Positions 27,679-35,597 of a DNA stretch of 56,470 nucleotides are shown piece by piece. Location: NCBI RefSeq assembly GCF_014323605.1, contig NZ_SCMB01000008.1, positions 1 through 56,470 on the forward strand, in the 5' to 3' direction. The translations under genes were made by a program, and so were the position numbers. The notes below the pieces were generated by a model that saw only the letters and a program-made list of their open reading frames with translations, did not search any database and was not told where the DNA came from. Each line of letters starts with the position of its first letter. The stretch's first letter is position 1. This stretch comes from Lactobacillus kimbladii. GTDB lineage: Bacteria; Bacillota; Bacilli; Lactobacillales; Lactobacillaceae.

Positions 27679-27975
27679 TTACTTAGCTTCTTCTTCAACC
27701 GGAATAACAGAAACTTGTTTTCTGTATTTATCTTTCCGCTCAAACTTAACTACTCCATTTACTAAGGCAAATAAAGTATCGTCTCCACCTTGACCAACAT
27801 TTTTACCAGGGTGAATCTTTGTACCACGTTGACGATAAATAATTGAACCAGCATGAATGGTTTGGCCATCTGCAGCTTTAGCACCTAAACGACGACCAGC
27901 TGAATTACGGCCATTGGCAGTAGAACCTCCACCCTTGTGGTGGGCTAATAATTTAAGATTTAAAATATTCATCAT
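27679..27975 (-). CDS. rpmA: 50S ribosomal protein L27
   Basis: Ribosomal protein near the peptidyl-transferase centre. The mature part [21 protein letters not shown] is clear. It is preceded by a short extension [10 protein letters not shown], as in Bacillota L27 proteins that are cleaved by the protease Prp; the usual cleavage motif ends in Phe, here Leu. AGAGG lies seven bases before the first ATG, so the extension is probably translated. Only ten bases separate it from rplU, so the prp gene usually found between them is absent. 98 residues. Confidence 0.94.
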   Translation of the reverse strand: MMNILNLKLLAHHKGGGSTANGRNSAGRRLGAKAADGQTIHAGSIIYRQRGTKIHPGKNVGQGGDDTLFALVNGVVKFERKDKYRKQVSVIPVEEEAK

Positions 27976-27985
27976 TACTTCACCT

Positions 27986-28300
27986 CTAGTTTAATTCAAT
28001 TTTTTCAACTGTAACCTTAGTATAAGGTTGACGGTGACCATATTTTGAATGTGAGTGCTTCTTAGGCTTGTACTTGAAAGTAACTACTTTCTTTTCCTTG
28101 CCTTGCTTTTCAACTTTAGCAACAACTTTAGCACCTTTAACTAACGGTGTACCAACTTTAACATCTTTGCCATCGGAAGTAAGAACTACTTCATCAAAAG
28201 TAACTTCTTTGCCTTCTTCAGCATCAAGCTTTTCAACAAAAACACTATCGCCTTCAGCAACTTTATATTGCTTGCCACCGGTTTTAATAATTGCGTACAT
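27986..28300 (-). CDS. rplU: 50S ribosomal protein L21
   Basis: Ribosomal protein binding 23S rRNA. The 104-residue sequence begins [20 protein letters not shown] and ends in the basic [17 protein letters not shown], both diagnostic. GGAGGG precedes the ATG. Expression is probably controlled by the structured leader upstream. Confidence 0.95.
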   Translation of the reverse strand: MYAIIKTGGKQYKVAEGDSVFVEKLDAEEGKEVTFDEVVLTSDGKDVKVGTPLVKGAKVVAKVEKQGKEKKVVTFKYKPKKHSHSKYGHRQPYTKVTVEKIELN

Positions 28301-28407
28301 TTACTACCCTCCAAAATTTACTTAGACTCGCCAATCGAGGTGCTCCGTGAAAGACTTATTACCCCGAAATGTGCGGTTGCAGATGTAGAGGAATCCACAA
28401 ATACAAC
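28301..28407 (-). promoter_or_regulatory. Structured leader of rplU (L21 leader-like)
   Basis: About 107 bases lie between the predicted start site and the rplU ATG. They contain small hairpins, such as CTCG-ATTGG-CGAG near 28332-28344, and no reading frame. Bacillota rplU operons often carry an autoregulatory L21 leader; position and size fit, but the fold was not checked against the known model. Confidence 0.5.
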
Positions 28408-28413
28408 TACTAC

Positions 28414-28442
28414 ATAATACTACTCTTAGGTCTAGTTGGCAA
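28414..28442 (-). promoter_or_regulatory. Promoter of rplU-rpmA
   Basis: On the minus strand TTGCCA (28442-28437), a 17-base spacer and TATTAT (28419-28414) form a near-consensus sigma-A promoter facing rplU. Confidence 0.65.
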
Positions 28443-28475
28443 TAAAAAATGCCCTTTTTATTGGACAAATTGACA

Positions 28476-29315
28476 TTAAATCTGCCATTTGCCACCGTGA
28501 ACTTTAGCAATATTTTCTGTAACAATAAATGCTTCACTGTCAATTTCGCGAGCTTTGGCAACTAATTGACCATATTCATTAGTATCAACGATTATAACCA
28601 GTTGTTGCTTATCCTGATCACTATATCCGCCTACAACGTTATAAACAGTCAGTCCATCGTAATCCTGCTGGAGCATTTGCCTAATTTTATCAAGTTTATT
28701 GTTACTCATTATGCGCACTTGATATTTTTTGTCAAAACCGGTCTCAGTATAACGCATAGTAATTGTAGTAATAACCTGAGAAAAAGCTGCTAGTAAAAAA
28801 GCTTCAGTGCCATCAACAAAAATGTTCAGGACAATGACCGACATATCAATAACCATAAGCGATATTGCCGGGTCAACATAAAAATATTTTTTAATAATTA
28901 GTGGGGGAATTGTGGTACCGCCAGATGAAGCGTTAATTCGGTAGAGCATCGTAACACCAATGCCCATTAAAACTCCGCCATAAATTACCGCTAGCATATT
29001 ATTTGAAGTTAGTTTAAAGCTAGGAGTGATTGCCATTAAGACAGGTACTAAAATACTGCCCAATGCAACTTTTTTTAAAGTTTGTTTGCCTAAAAAGATT
29101 GCGGCTAAAATTAACATTAAACCATTAACCACAAATACCGAAATTGAGCGGTTAATTCCCCAAACAGCATCAATCAATATTGAGATCCCGGTCGAGCCGC
29201 CAGCAGCAACATTTATTGGAGCATAAAAGAAGTTAATTGATATTGTTATTATTTCCAAACCAGCCAAGAAAAAGAGCCAGTATTGCCATGTATGAGTTTG
29301 CTTTTGTGTGTCCAT
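28476..29315 (-). CDS. YitT-family membrane protein with DUF2179 domain
   Basis: A 279-residue integral membrane protein of unknown function. Five or six hydrophobic spans fill residues about 10-190 (WLFFLAGLEIITISINFFY; VFVVNGLMLILAAIFLG; MLAVIYGGVLMGIGVTMLY). The soluble C-terminus (about 200-279; YQVRIMSNNKLDKIRQMLQQ, then VTENIAKVHGGKW) is a DUF2179 domain. The frame is open 40 codons further upstream, but ATG 29315 is chosen because GGAAGG lies eight bases before it and the extension has no family counterpart. A monocistronic unit. Confidence 0.85.
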   Translation of the reverse strand: MDTQKQTHTWQYWLFFLAGLEIITISINFFYAPINVAAGGSTGISILIDAVWGINRSISVFVVNGLMLILAAIFLGKQTLKKVALGSILVPVLMAITPSFKLTSNNMLAVIYGGVLMGIGVTMLYRINASSGGTTIPPLIIKKYFYVDPAISLMVIDMSVIVLNIFVDGTEAFLLAAFSQVITTITMRYTETGFDKKYQVRIMSNNKLDKIRQMLQQDYDGLTVYNVVGGYSDQDKQQLVIIVDTNEYGQLVAKAREIDSEAFIVTENIAKVHGGKWQI

Positions 29316-29471
29316 CTCATCTTCCTTCCATAAAATTGTTATTTTACATTTTACAGGAAAGGAGCAAAATAATGCAAGAAATATGGGTTTTTGATATGTT
29401 CTATTGTTCTTAAAATTACAAAAACTATAATTCAAAGGAAATTATCTTAAATTATTAAGAAATTATAAATA

Positions 29472-30803
29472 TTACTGATCAGCAAGTTCGTATCTAATAG
29501 TCTGATTGCCTTCGTATGCTGGTAGACCTTTTTCAGCCCGATATAATGCGCGCTCAAACGCTTGATAGCCTTTACTTGAACTAACGGCAAACTTGATATG
29601 GTATTTGCTGGCAAATTCGCTTATATTCCAAGTACTGTCATGGGCAGCATAAGCTGTCACCAAAATCACGATATCCAGATCTTTGATTTGGTTTTCAATT
29701 ACTTTTTTCTTGCCCTGAAAAGCATCAATAGGAATTGGAATGCCGCCATATCGATTAACTATTCCTTCAAGCATAGCCTCATTTTGATTATTACCAATGG
29801 CAATTCCGACCCTTTGATAGTGCAGGTTCATTGCTAATTTAGGCAAATCAGCTTTCTTTGATTCAGTGTCACTCTTTTTCTTTTTGTTTGCACTATTTTT
29901 CCTTGACTGTTCAATTTGATAAACCCAGCGAATTTGAATAGCCTCAGCCGGATTCTTTTTCAGACGCACATCTCCGTCATACCATGCTAAGTCTACTATT
30001 GAACCATCAACTAACTTAATATTTTCGTCCCAATATTTACTTGAATCAACTGGTAAAAGAACCGCTTTACCATGAACTCGTAGTTTCTTGCCTTGAGCAT
30101 TACGTGAAATAGCCAGATGTCCGGTTCTCCCCTGAACTACTGCATACTTAAAAGTTGAAATAGAATCAACTTCCATACTGGGCAGATCACGATAGCCAAC
30201 AATTCTTAAAATAGTCGCTTCATAATGAGAACTTTTTTCTTCTGGCACAGCTTCAACAATATCCCCGCTTTTCAAATTCAAGGAATGGATCTGTGATTCT
30301 TTTAACGTATAAACGGTTCTATTACTATCATTAATCAAATCACAGCCTGACAATAATCGAACCACTGTATACCGCTTTCCTTTACGGTAATCTCTCTTAG
30401 GATCTTTTGGCGTTTCAAGTGCCTGTTCAAAAACTTTTTTATCGATTAAATCTTTTGGAGCCTGAATAGATTTAATTGCTTCTTTTAAATCAACTAAATT
30501 TTGACGGTACTCTGTATTGATACCTTGAGCTAGCGTTAATTTTTGTGCAGCGGAGAGAGCTGTATTTTTGGCAGAAATGTTTGCGGGATTAGTAATTAAC
30601 TGCGTTAGACTTGTTAGTAATAAATTAAGCTGCTGTAAATCGATTTCTACAGTGTTTTTATCTTTCCCAGTTGAATTGCTTTGTTTAGCATTGTCAGTCA
30701 TGCCCAGGATTAGCTTTATTGCAGCCAATCCATTCTTGAGGCTCTTTTCATCTCCGGCAGTCTGATTAAGAATTCTTTTTAAATTATTGCGATAATCGAA
30801 CAT
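29472..30803 (-). CDS. DUF2325 domain protein
   Basis: A 443-residue cytosolic protein without assigned function. The C-terminal about 100 residues form a DUF2325 domain: VGIAIGNNQNEAMLEGIVNR, then YGGIPIPIDAF, then DLDIVILVTAYAAHDSTWNI, then FAVSSSKGYQAFERALYRAE. Such domains resemble a Rossmann-like dinucleotide-binding fold. The N-terminal half is helical; a lysine-rich linker (NKKKKSDTESKKAD) joins the two. It lies 82 bases after the DUF2207 gene terminator, so probably has its own promoter. Confidence 0.78.
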   Translation of the reverse strand: MFDYRNNLKRILNQTAGDEKSLKNGLAAIKLILGMTDNAKQSNSTGKDKNTVEIDLQQLNLLLTSLTQLITNPANISAKNTALSAAQKLTLAQGINTEYRQNLVDLKEAIKSIQAPKDLIDKKVFEQALETPKDPKRDYRKGKRYTVVRLLSGCDLINDSNRTVYTLKESQIHSLNLKSGDIVEAVPEEKSSHYEATILRIVGYRDLPSMEVDSISTFKYAVVQGRTGHLAISRNAQGKKLRVHGKAVLLPVDSSKYWDENIKLVDGSIVDLAWYDGDVRLKKNPAEAIQIRWVYQIEQSRKNSANKKKKSDTESKKADLPKLAMNLHYQRVGIAIGNNQNEAMLEGIVNRYGGIPIPIDAFQGKKKVIENQIKDLDIVILVTAYAAHDSTWNISEFASKYHIKFAVSSSKGYQAFERALYRAEKGLPAYEGNQTIRYELADQ

Positions 30804-30847
30804 CTTTTTACCTGTCTCTTTTTAATTTACTTAAGTATAGCAAATGC

Positions 30848-30874
30848 AAAAAAGCCCAGCTCAATGCCAGGCTT
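30848..30874 (-). terminator. Terminator after the DUF2207 gene
   Basis: On the minus strand AAGCCTGGC and GCTGGGCTT pair around ATTGA and a six-T run follows. Confidence 0.75.
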
Positions 30875-30885
30875 AAAGTCAGAAA

Positions 30886-32649
30886 TTAGAAAGCTCCTCC
30901 ACCGGATCCTCCACCGAAGCCACCGGATGAACCACTGGAAAAGCTGCTTGAACCAGTAGATATACTGTCGTTAAAGCAAGAATCAAAGTTGGCAGAAAAG
31001 CTATCTTTGCCGGAATTAGAAACAAAACCATAGTAAAAGTAATCACTCTTTGCCAATTCTTCTTGACTAAATTCGATTTTTAGCTGTTTCATTACTTTAT
31101 TAGCTAAACCAAAAGCAACAGCATAAGGCATGATGTCTTCCCATAAAATGATGTCACCCACATCCTTCATTTTAAACTTACCGATATCTTTCAACATTTT
31201 CTTGAAACCACGTATCTTTTCGGTTTCAATTTTTCCTTTTTCTGAATAAATACCAGTCTGCCTGATACTGAAAATTAGCGCCAGTAAACTCAAAATTAGG
31301 ATCAAAGCTTCACCAAAAACTATCAGGAGTATAAACTTAAGTGAGCTCATTAGAGCTACAACAGAAGCTGCGAAACTGATGACCATCATTAAAATTATGA
31401 TTGCTATATTTCTATTTTTACGATTTATTAATGAATCGGGCAGATATATTTGCTTTTCTTTACTATCAAAATAATCTCCTGCCCAAAAGTCAAAATCATT
31501 GCCTAATCTCTTACCATGATATTTTTTCAAGGCTTGAGTGGTAAAACTAGTTCCATCCCCAATCTTGTTAAAGAGTGTTTTCATTAATCGGCTTTCGTCA
31601 ACAATACTTTCGTCTATCGCGGTTATCCGATAATAAGTTTTAAGATGGGCTTTATAATCTTCAATCCTAATTTTTTTCTGTGCGGCCAGTTCCATCAAAT
31701 AAGCGGTAAACGCGCGATTATCCGGTTGCTTTGCAGTATCCAAAATTTGCGCTAATATGGGATCCACATCAGGTATTTCATAGTTATGGGCTAATTCACG
31801 AATTTTGCGGGGCTTAAAACCAATCTTTTTGGCCCTAAAACCCTTAATGATACCTAAAAGTCCTGCTATTATACTCACAGCAATTAGCCAGAGACTTCTT
31901 CTTACCCCTCTTTTTTGCTTTAATTCCGTATTTCGCGCTAACTCTTTTTCTTGCTTTATCACTGCCTGCCTGTGATTCTTATTTTTGACATTTTGATTGT
32001 TGGCAGTAATTTTAGGAGGGAAAATAGTATGAACTTCAATACCCATGTCACCAGCAAGATTTTCAGCTGTCATGATTATTTTCCCTTTTTGAGGATTAAC
32101 TTGCAGATGACCATCAAGTGGTCCGTGGGCCCATGCTTTTAGACCCTTTACAGGCCCTGGAAAAATCACACTGGCTCTGACATAGTCCAAATCTCTATCC
32201 CAGCCATTGCCGATAATCTTAAAGTTAAGTTCCGCAACATCCCGATAATTGGTAATAGCATTAGTGATACGGTAAAAATAAGTAACAGTAAAGCGACTAT
32301 TATTCTTTATATTATGAAATACTTTAAAACGGTAACCTTTTTTACTTCTTTTAAGATCATAATTCTCTGTTTTGCGACCCTTGTTTTGATCGTCCTTGAC
32401 TGTCACTTTGATATCGTCAAGTTTCTGATTCGATTGTAAATTTTGGCGATAAAAAACACCATGTGCAGAGCTATTAAATTTATAGGTGATTGCCCTTTTC
32501 ATCGACAACGAACCATCAGAATTCACTTTAGCAGTGGTGATGTTTTTAGCAATATCATAATCAACATCTGCTTTTACTTCTTGTCCAGAAACAAAGAAAA
32601 ATAAAAGAATTCCTATAAGAGATATCAGTTTTAGAATTTTATGTTTCAT
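30886..32649 (-). CDS. DUF2207 membrane protein, Gly/Ser-rich C-terminus
   Basis: A 587-residue surface-oriented membrane protein of unknown function. The N-terminus is a signal peptide or anchor (LISLIGILLFFFVSG, then QEVKA). An extracellular beta-rich DUF2207 domain follows (residues about 28-220), then one membrane span (SLWLIAVSIIAGLLGIIKG). A cytosolic helical part precedes two close spans near 420-470. The last about 25 residues are Gly, Ser and Phe only (SSFSSGSSGGFGGGSGGG), the hallmark tail of this family. Single gene between two terminator-bounded units. Confidence 0.85.
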   Translation of the reverse strand: MKHKILKLISLIGILLFFFVSGQEVKADVDYDIAKNITTAKVNSDGSLSMKRAITYKFNSSAHGVFYRQNLQSNQKLDDIKVTVKDDQNKGRKTENYDLKRSKKGYRFKVFHNIKNNSRFTVTYFYRITNAITNYRDVAELNFKIIGNGWDRDLDYVRASVIFPGPVKGLKAWAHGPLDGHLQVNPQKGKIIMTAENLAGDMGIEVHTIFPPKITANNQNVKNKNHRQAVIKQEKELARNTELKQKRGVRRSLWLIAVSIIAGLLGIIKGFRAKKIGFKPRKIRELAHNYEIPDVDPILAQILDTAKQPDNRAFTAYLMELAAQKKIRIEDYKAHLKTYYRITAIDESIVDESRLMKTLFNKIGDGTSFTTQALKKYHGKRLGNDFDFWAGDYFDSKEKQIYLPDSLINRKNRNIAIIILMMVISFAASVVALMSSLKFILLIVFGEALILILSLLALIFSIRQTGIYSEKGKIETEKIRGFKKMLKDIGKFKMKDVGDIILWEDIMPYAVAFGLANKVMKQLKIEFSQEELAKSDYFYYGFVSNSGKDSFSANFDSCFNDSISTGSSSFSSGSSGGFGGGSGGGAF

Positions 32650-32786
32650 GCTTTTTCCTATCTTTCATTCTTCACTTTTCTTAATTATACAGGTTGTGAA
32701 ATACAATTAACAAATGAATTTTCACTCCCTTAATCCTGCCACCTATCTAGCTTTAAAAATAAGTTCGACAAAAAAGAAATTTCCAG

Positions 32787-32815
32787 TTGCAATTACAACA
32801 ACTTTTCTCTATAAT
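32787..32815 (+). promoter_or_regulatory. Promoter of the tRNA-Arg gene
   Basis: TTGCAA, 17 bases, TATAAT: a strong stable-RNA-type promoter ending 36 bases before the tRNA. A small hairpin (TTGCG/CGCAA, about 32826-32844) lies between. Confidence 0.75.
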
Positions 32816-32851
32816 AGTTAATGTTCTTGCGCAGGAATACGCAAAACTGAC

Positions 32852-32925
32852 GGTCTGGTAGCTCAGCTGGATAGAGCAACGGTCTTCTAAACCGTGGGTC
32901 GTGGGTTCGAATCTCACCCGGATCA
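32852..32925 (+). tRNA. tRNA-Arg (anticodon UCU)
   Basis: Full cloverleaf in 74 bases: acceptor stem GGTCTGG/CCGGATC with two G-U pairs, D arm with AGCTCAGCTGGATAGAGC, anticodon arm ACGGT-CTTCTAA-ACCGT (anticodon TCT), T arm GTGGG-TTCGAAT-CTCAC, discriminator A. CCA is not encoded. It reads AGA codons. It lies directly before the prophage remnant, and tRNA 3' ends are common phage integration sites, but I found no second copy of its 3' end to the right. Confidence 0.95.
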
Positions 32926-33025
32926 TTTTAAATGATTTTTATTGATTTTTACTAATTATAAATCCTGTTATATCAACAATTTTATTTTTATTTATTATTA
33001 TTAAGTTTAAAGTTAGCTAACATTT

Positions 33026-33748
33026 TCAAATCAAGATTTCCCAGTGATTTCTTGATTTTTGTTGTTTTAAAAAACTATTTATAAAAGAAAGTACTTCAGA
33101 TAAATTAATTTTCAGAGTGGTTTCTTTTATTATTTCTCTACTATTTGTTGTTTGTTTTATTAAAATTTCTTTTAGCAATTCATAAAGTCCTAATTGCCCT
33201 TTTGAGTCCACTTAGTATTATCTACTGTTTTTTTCAGAACATATTTCTTAGTACTCTGTGCAATTCTGATTATACTTATCTTAACGTTTTGTATTCGGAA
33301 TAAAGTAGCCAAATAATAACTTGCTTGTATTGCACACCTCACTCTTTTGTATTTATGGCAGCATCATTTATGTCATAATCTTTATCAATCACCGTAATCT
33401 TGACCAATGATGGGTTAGTTAAAATACGCTTATAGTAGGTAGCTTTTTGGCTTCAATTCATTGACTTGCTGTTTAAAAATTAATTTATCTTCACGCTCAT
33501 CTTTAAGTTGAGCAACCAGTTGAATTAGTGTTTCTGGATTCGTTAATCAATATTGTCAAAGTGCCATTAACGGTATACGAATTTGTTCATCGTCTTATCT
33601 TCTTCATCAACATAATCCCTAATTGCTTTTAGAAAATTTATATATCCTAAAATTTCAGCTACATTTTTTCTATAAAGTAAGATCCGTTATTAATATCCAT
33701 TATTCTAACTTGTTGCTTTTCAAAACTGAAAGTTTGAATTCAATCCAT
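33026..33748 (-). pseudogene. Phage antirepressor (Bro-N/KilAC type), decayed
   Basis: From an ATG at 33748 with GAGG upstream, minus-strand fragments in shifting frames spell an antirepressor. The Bro-N part reads TFSFEKQQVRIMDINNGSYF, then VDEEDK and NPETLIQLVAQLKDEREDKL. The KilAC part reads VNELKPK, ILTNPSLVKITVIDKDY, VQYKQ and TKWTQKGQLGLYELLKEI, ending at 33026. The third codon is already a stop, and several frameshifts follow. An intact version would lift CI repression during induction. Only the last 61 codons remain open, and I do not count them as a gene. Confidence 0.7.
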
Positions 33749-33759
33749 TAATTTTACCT

Positions 33760-33970
33760 CGATTAAATTTAAATTCTTAACATCTTTTGCCGCTAAACTG
33801 CTGTGAGGTTGTACAAACATATTTAGCTGATCCTCCTTACGTCATGTAAAGCCTCATCAAAGAAATTATTAATTCAACTATTAAGCTTTCAATATTTTCA
33901 AGCCAACGTTTGTATAACCATTTACTTCACTTCCTCTCTTGTAAATTGTTTAGATCATTCTTAATGCATC
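33760..33970 (-). pseudogene. Small phage early-region fragments
   Basis: A 26-codon frame (ATG near 33819, MFVQPHSSLAAKDVKNLN) follows a good AAGGAGG site and ends just inside the antirepressor start. Upstream, broken frames read WLYKRWLENIESLIVELI and related text. These look like remains of short helical early genes next to the antirepressor. No function can be assigned. Confidence 0.35.
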
Positions 33971-34155
33971 ACCTATCTCACAGGCATTAGTATACTAGAA
34001 TCAATCCCTTAAACTTATAGTTTTTTAATATCCCATCCTTAATGCCTAAATTTCTTGATATTTTAACTAAAGATCAACCTTTATATTTAAAAACACCTGT
34101 ATTTTTTCATAACATTGTGTTATTTTGCTATACTTCCTTTACTAATTAATTACTA

Positions 34156-34219
34156 TTTTGATATAATATATTTAGTGTTATTAATTACACATTAAGGTAA
34201 TGATACATTAATAGTATCA
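34156..34219. promoter_or_regulatory. Likely phage immunity-region promoter and operators
   Basis: An extended -10 (TGATATAAT) near 34156-34164 on plus is followed by two operator-like inverted repeats: GTGTTATTAATTACAC (about 34172-34187, two mismatches) and TGATAC-N7-GTATCA (34201-34219, exact arms). This is the interval between leftward early genes and the rightward repressor, where CI and Cro sites are expected. From 33971 to 34155 I see no gene. Confidence 0.4.
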
Positions 34220-34226
34220 AGGGAAT

Positions 34227-34266
34227 TCAAAGTTGCTAAACTAGTTAACTAGTTTAGCAACTTTGA
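34227..34266. repeat. Perfect 40-bp palindrome
   Basis: The left arm TCAAAGTTGCTAAACTAGTT is the exact reverse complement of the right arm, with no loop; the centre is GTTAAC. No T-run follows on either side, so it is not an ordinary terminator. It lies between the operator-like repeats and the small 34313 frame. Confidence 0.85.
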
Positions 34267-34312
34267 GCCAGGCCTAATCAATAGGGTAATGTCCCAGGAG
34301 TGCTGAGCTACT

Positions 34313-34420
34313 ATGAAATTTCTAGAAGTTAAAGATTTAAAAACTTTAGCGCTAACCAAATTGAATAAACAATTTGGTGACTTTACTTCTTTAGTTTCAA
34401 ATTTTGCCGCAAAATTTTAA
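34313..34420 (+). CDS. Possible 35-residue peptide
   Basis: A short frame from ATG 34313, beginning MKFLEVKDLKTLALTKLN and ending FAAKF. It would form an amphipathic helix-rich peptide. The nearest Shine-Dalgarno match (AGGAG) is twelve bases upstream, a little far. It lies between the 40-bp palindrome and the dead repressor. I do not recognise it; it could be a chance frame. From 34421 to 34716 I see nothing. Confidence 0.25.
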   Translation: MKFLEVKDLKTLALTKLNKQFGDFTSLVSNFAAKF

Positions 34421-34716
34421 TATGGTAAAAGCACAAATACTATAAATTAGGTCAGCATTCTGGGTCTTTTTATTTGTACATTGATTTCACACCACTTTCA
34501 ATTATATATTAATCAAGATCTTGCACTTATGTAGACATTCGACTATATTTAATACATATCAAATAAGCGAAAATTACTACTATATTATTATTATTCATGC
34601 TCGTAAAAGTTACTATATTAATATGATTTTTTCTAGCTTAATTACTTGATGGTTAAACTAAAGGCCATTTATCTAAACAATTAAAGCTAGTTGTCTGAAC
34701 CTTTTAGGAGATTAAA

Positions 34717-35368
34717 ATGATATTATTTGGTAATGTATAATATTGGCATAAGCTCGTGGTTTAAGCTTACGCCAAATAAATGAAAAAGCTGGTCTTGGAA
34801 AAAAGCAATATATATGGAAAATACAAAAATCTAGCACTGAAAATCTTAAAAAAGTAGCTGATGCTCTATAAACATTTACTGATTGTCTATTCGGTAATAC
34901 TAATGATTTATCTTCTAATATAAAAACTGTAAGTAGTCAAATTAATATGTTAACAAATATATCTACAGTTGACATTTCTCAATTACATCACATTCATGTG
35001 CCAGTCATCGGAAATATTGTTTGAAATACACCTATTACAGATGAACAAAATGTAAATGGTTATCATTATGTTTGCTTGAATCGAGTACCTACCGTAAGTT
35101 TATTTGTTCTTCACTGCAAATGCGATTCAATGGAGCCTTTAATTCCTAATGGAGCTATTGTTACTATTCACCAACAGTCTACTGCAGAAACAGATGAAAT
35201 TTCTGTAGTTATGATTAATGGGGAAGACACACTAAAAAGATTTAAAGAATTAGGCAAAGTCCATATTATGCTTTACACTAATGATCAGAAATACGAACCG
35301 ATTTTTTAGATGGTGAAGAAAATGTGAAAATTATTGGAAAAGCTATTCATTACGATGGGGGTTTGTAA
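34717..35368 (+). pseudogene. Phage CI-like repressor (HTH plus S24 domain), decayed
   Basis: From ATG 34717, with TTAGGAG upstream, the frame begins MILFGNV and stops at once. Further fragments give an XRE helix-turn-helix (LRQINEKAGLGKK; STENLKKVADAL). A long open piece (35076-35309) holds the S24 peptidase core: CDSMEPLIPNGAIVTI with the catalytic Ser, and EDTLKRFKE with the catalytic Lys. A frameshift at the T-run near 35304 separates the natural end (DGEENVKIIGKAIHYDGG, stop 35368). Its direction, opposite to the antirepressor, is that of a temperate-phage lysogeny module. Confidence 0.75.
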
Positions 35369-35585
35369 ATAAAGGCATTTTACATGATTTTTTATTAAAT
35401 TTTGATATTGCAATTATTTATGCTATCTCTTATACAAAAATTAAACATGAAAAAGCTAATTCTAGATATTTATACTATAATTCTTTTCCAGCAATTGCTT
35501 TAGTTTTAATATCAGAAATTTTGTCTATTACGTCTATATCAACATTATTGATAGAGGCGTTCATTATGATGACAAATTGTAGATA
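35369..35585 (+). other. Open frame without start, between repressor and nuclease
   Basis: A frame of about 70 codons is open (DIAIIYAISYTKIKHEKANS ... ALVLISEILSITSIS) and ends at TAG just before the nuclease ribosome binding site, but no usual start codon fits. The hydrophobic patches suggest a lost small membrane protein. No known family is evident. Confidence 0.3.
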
Positions 35586-35597
35586 GAGGGAATAATT

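Noticed and set aside
33026..33211. 61-codon minus-strand frame as a gene of its own
   Set aside because: Its sequence is the C-terminal end of the decayed antirepressor (preceded by TKWTQKGQLGLYELLK in frame) and the rest of that gene is broken.
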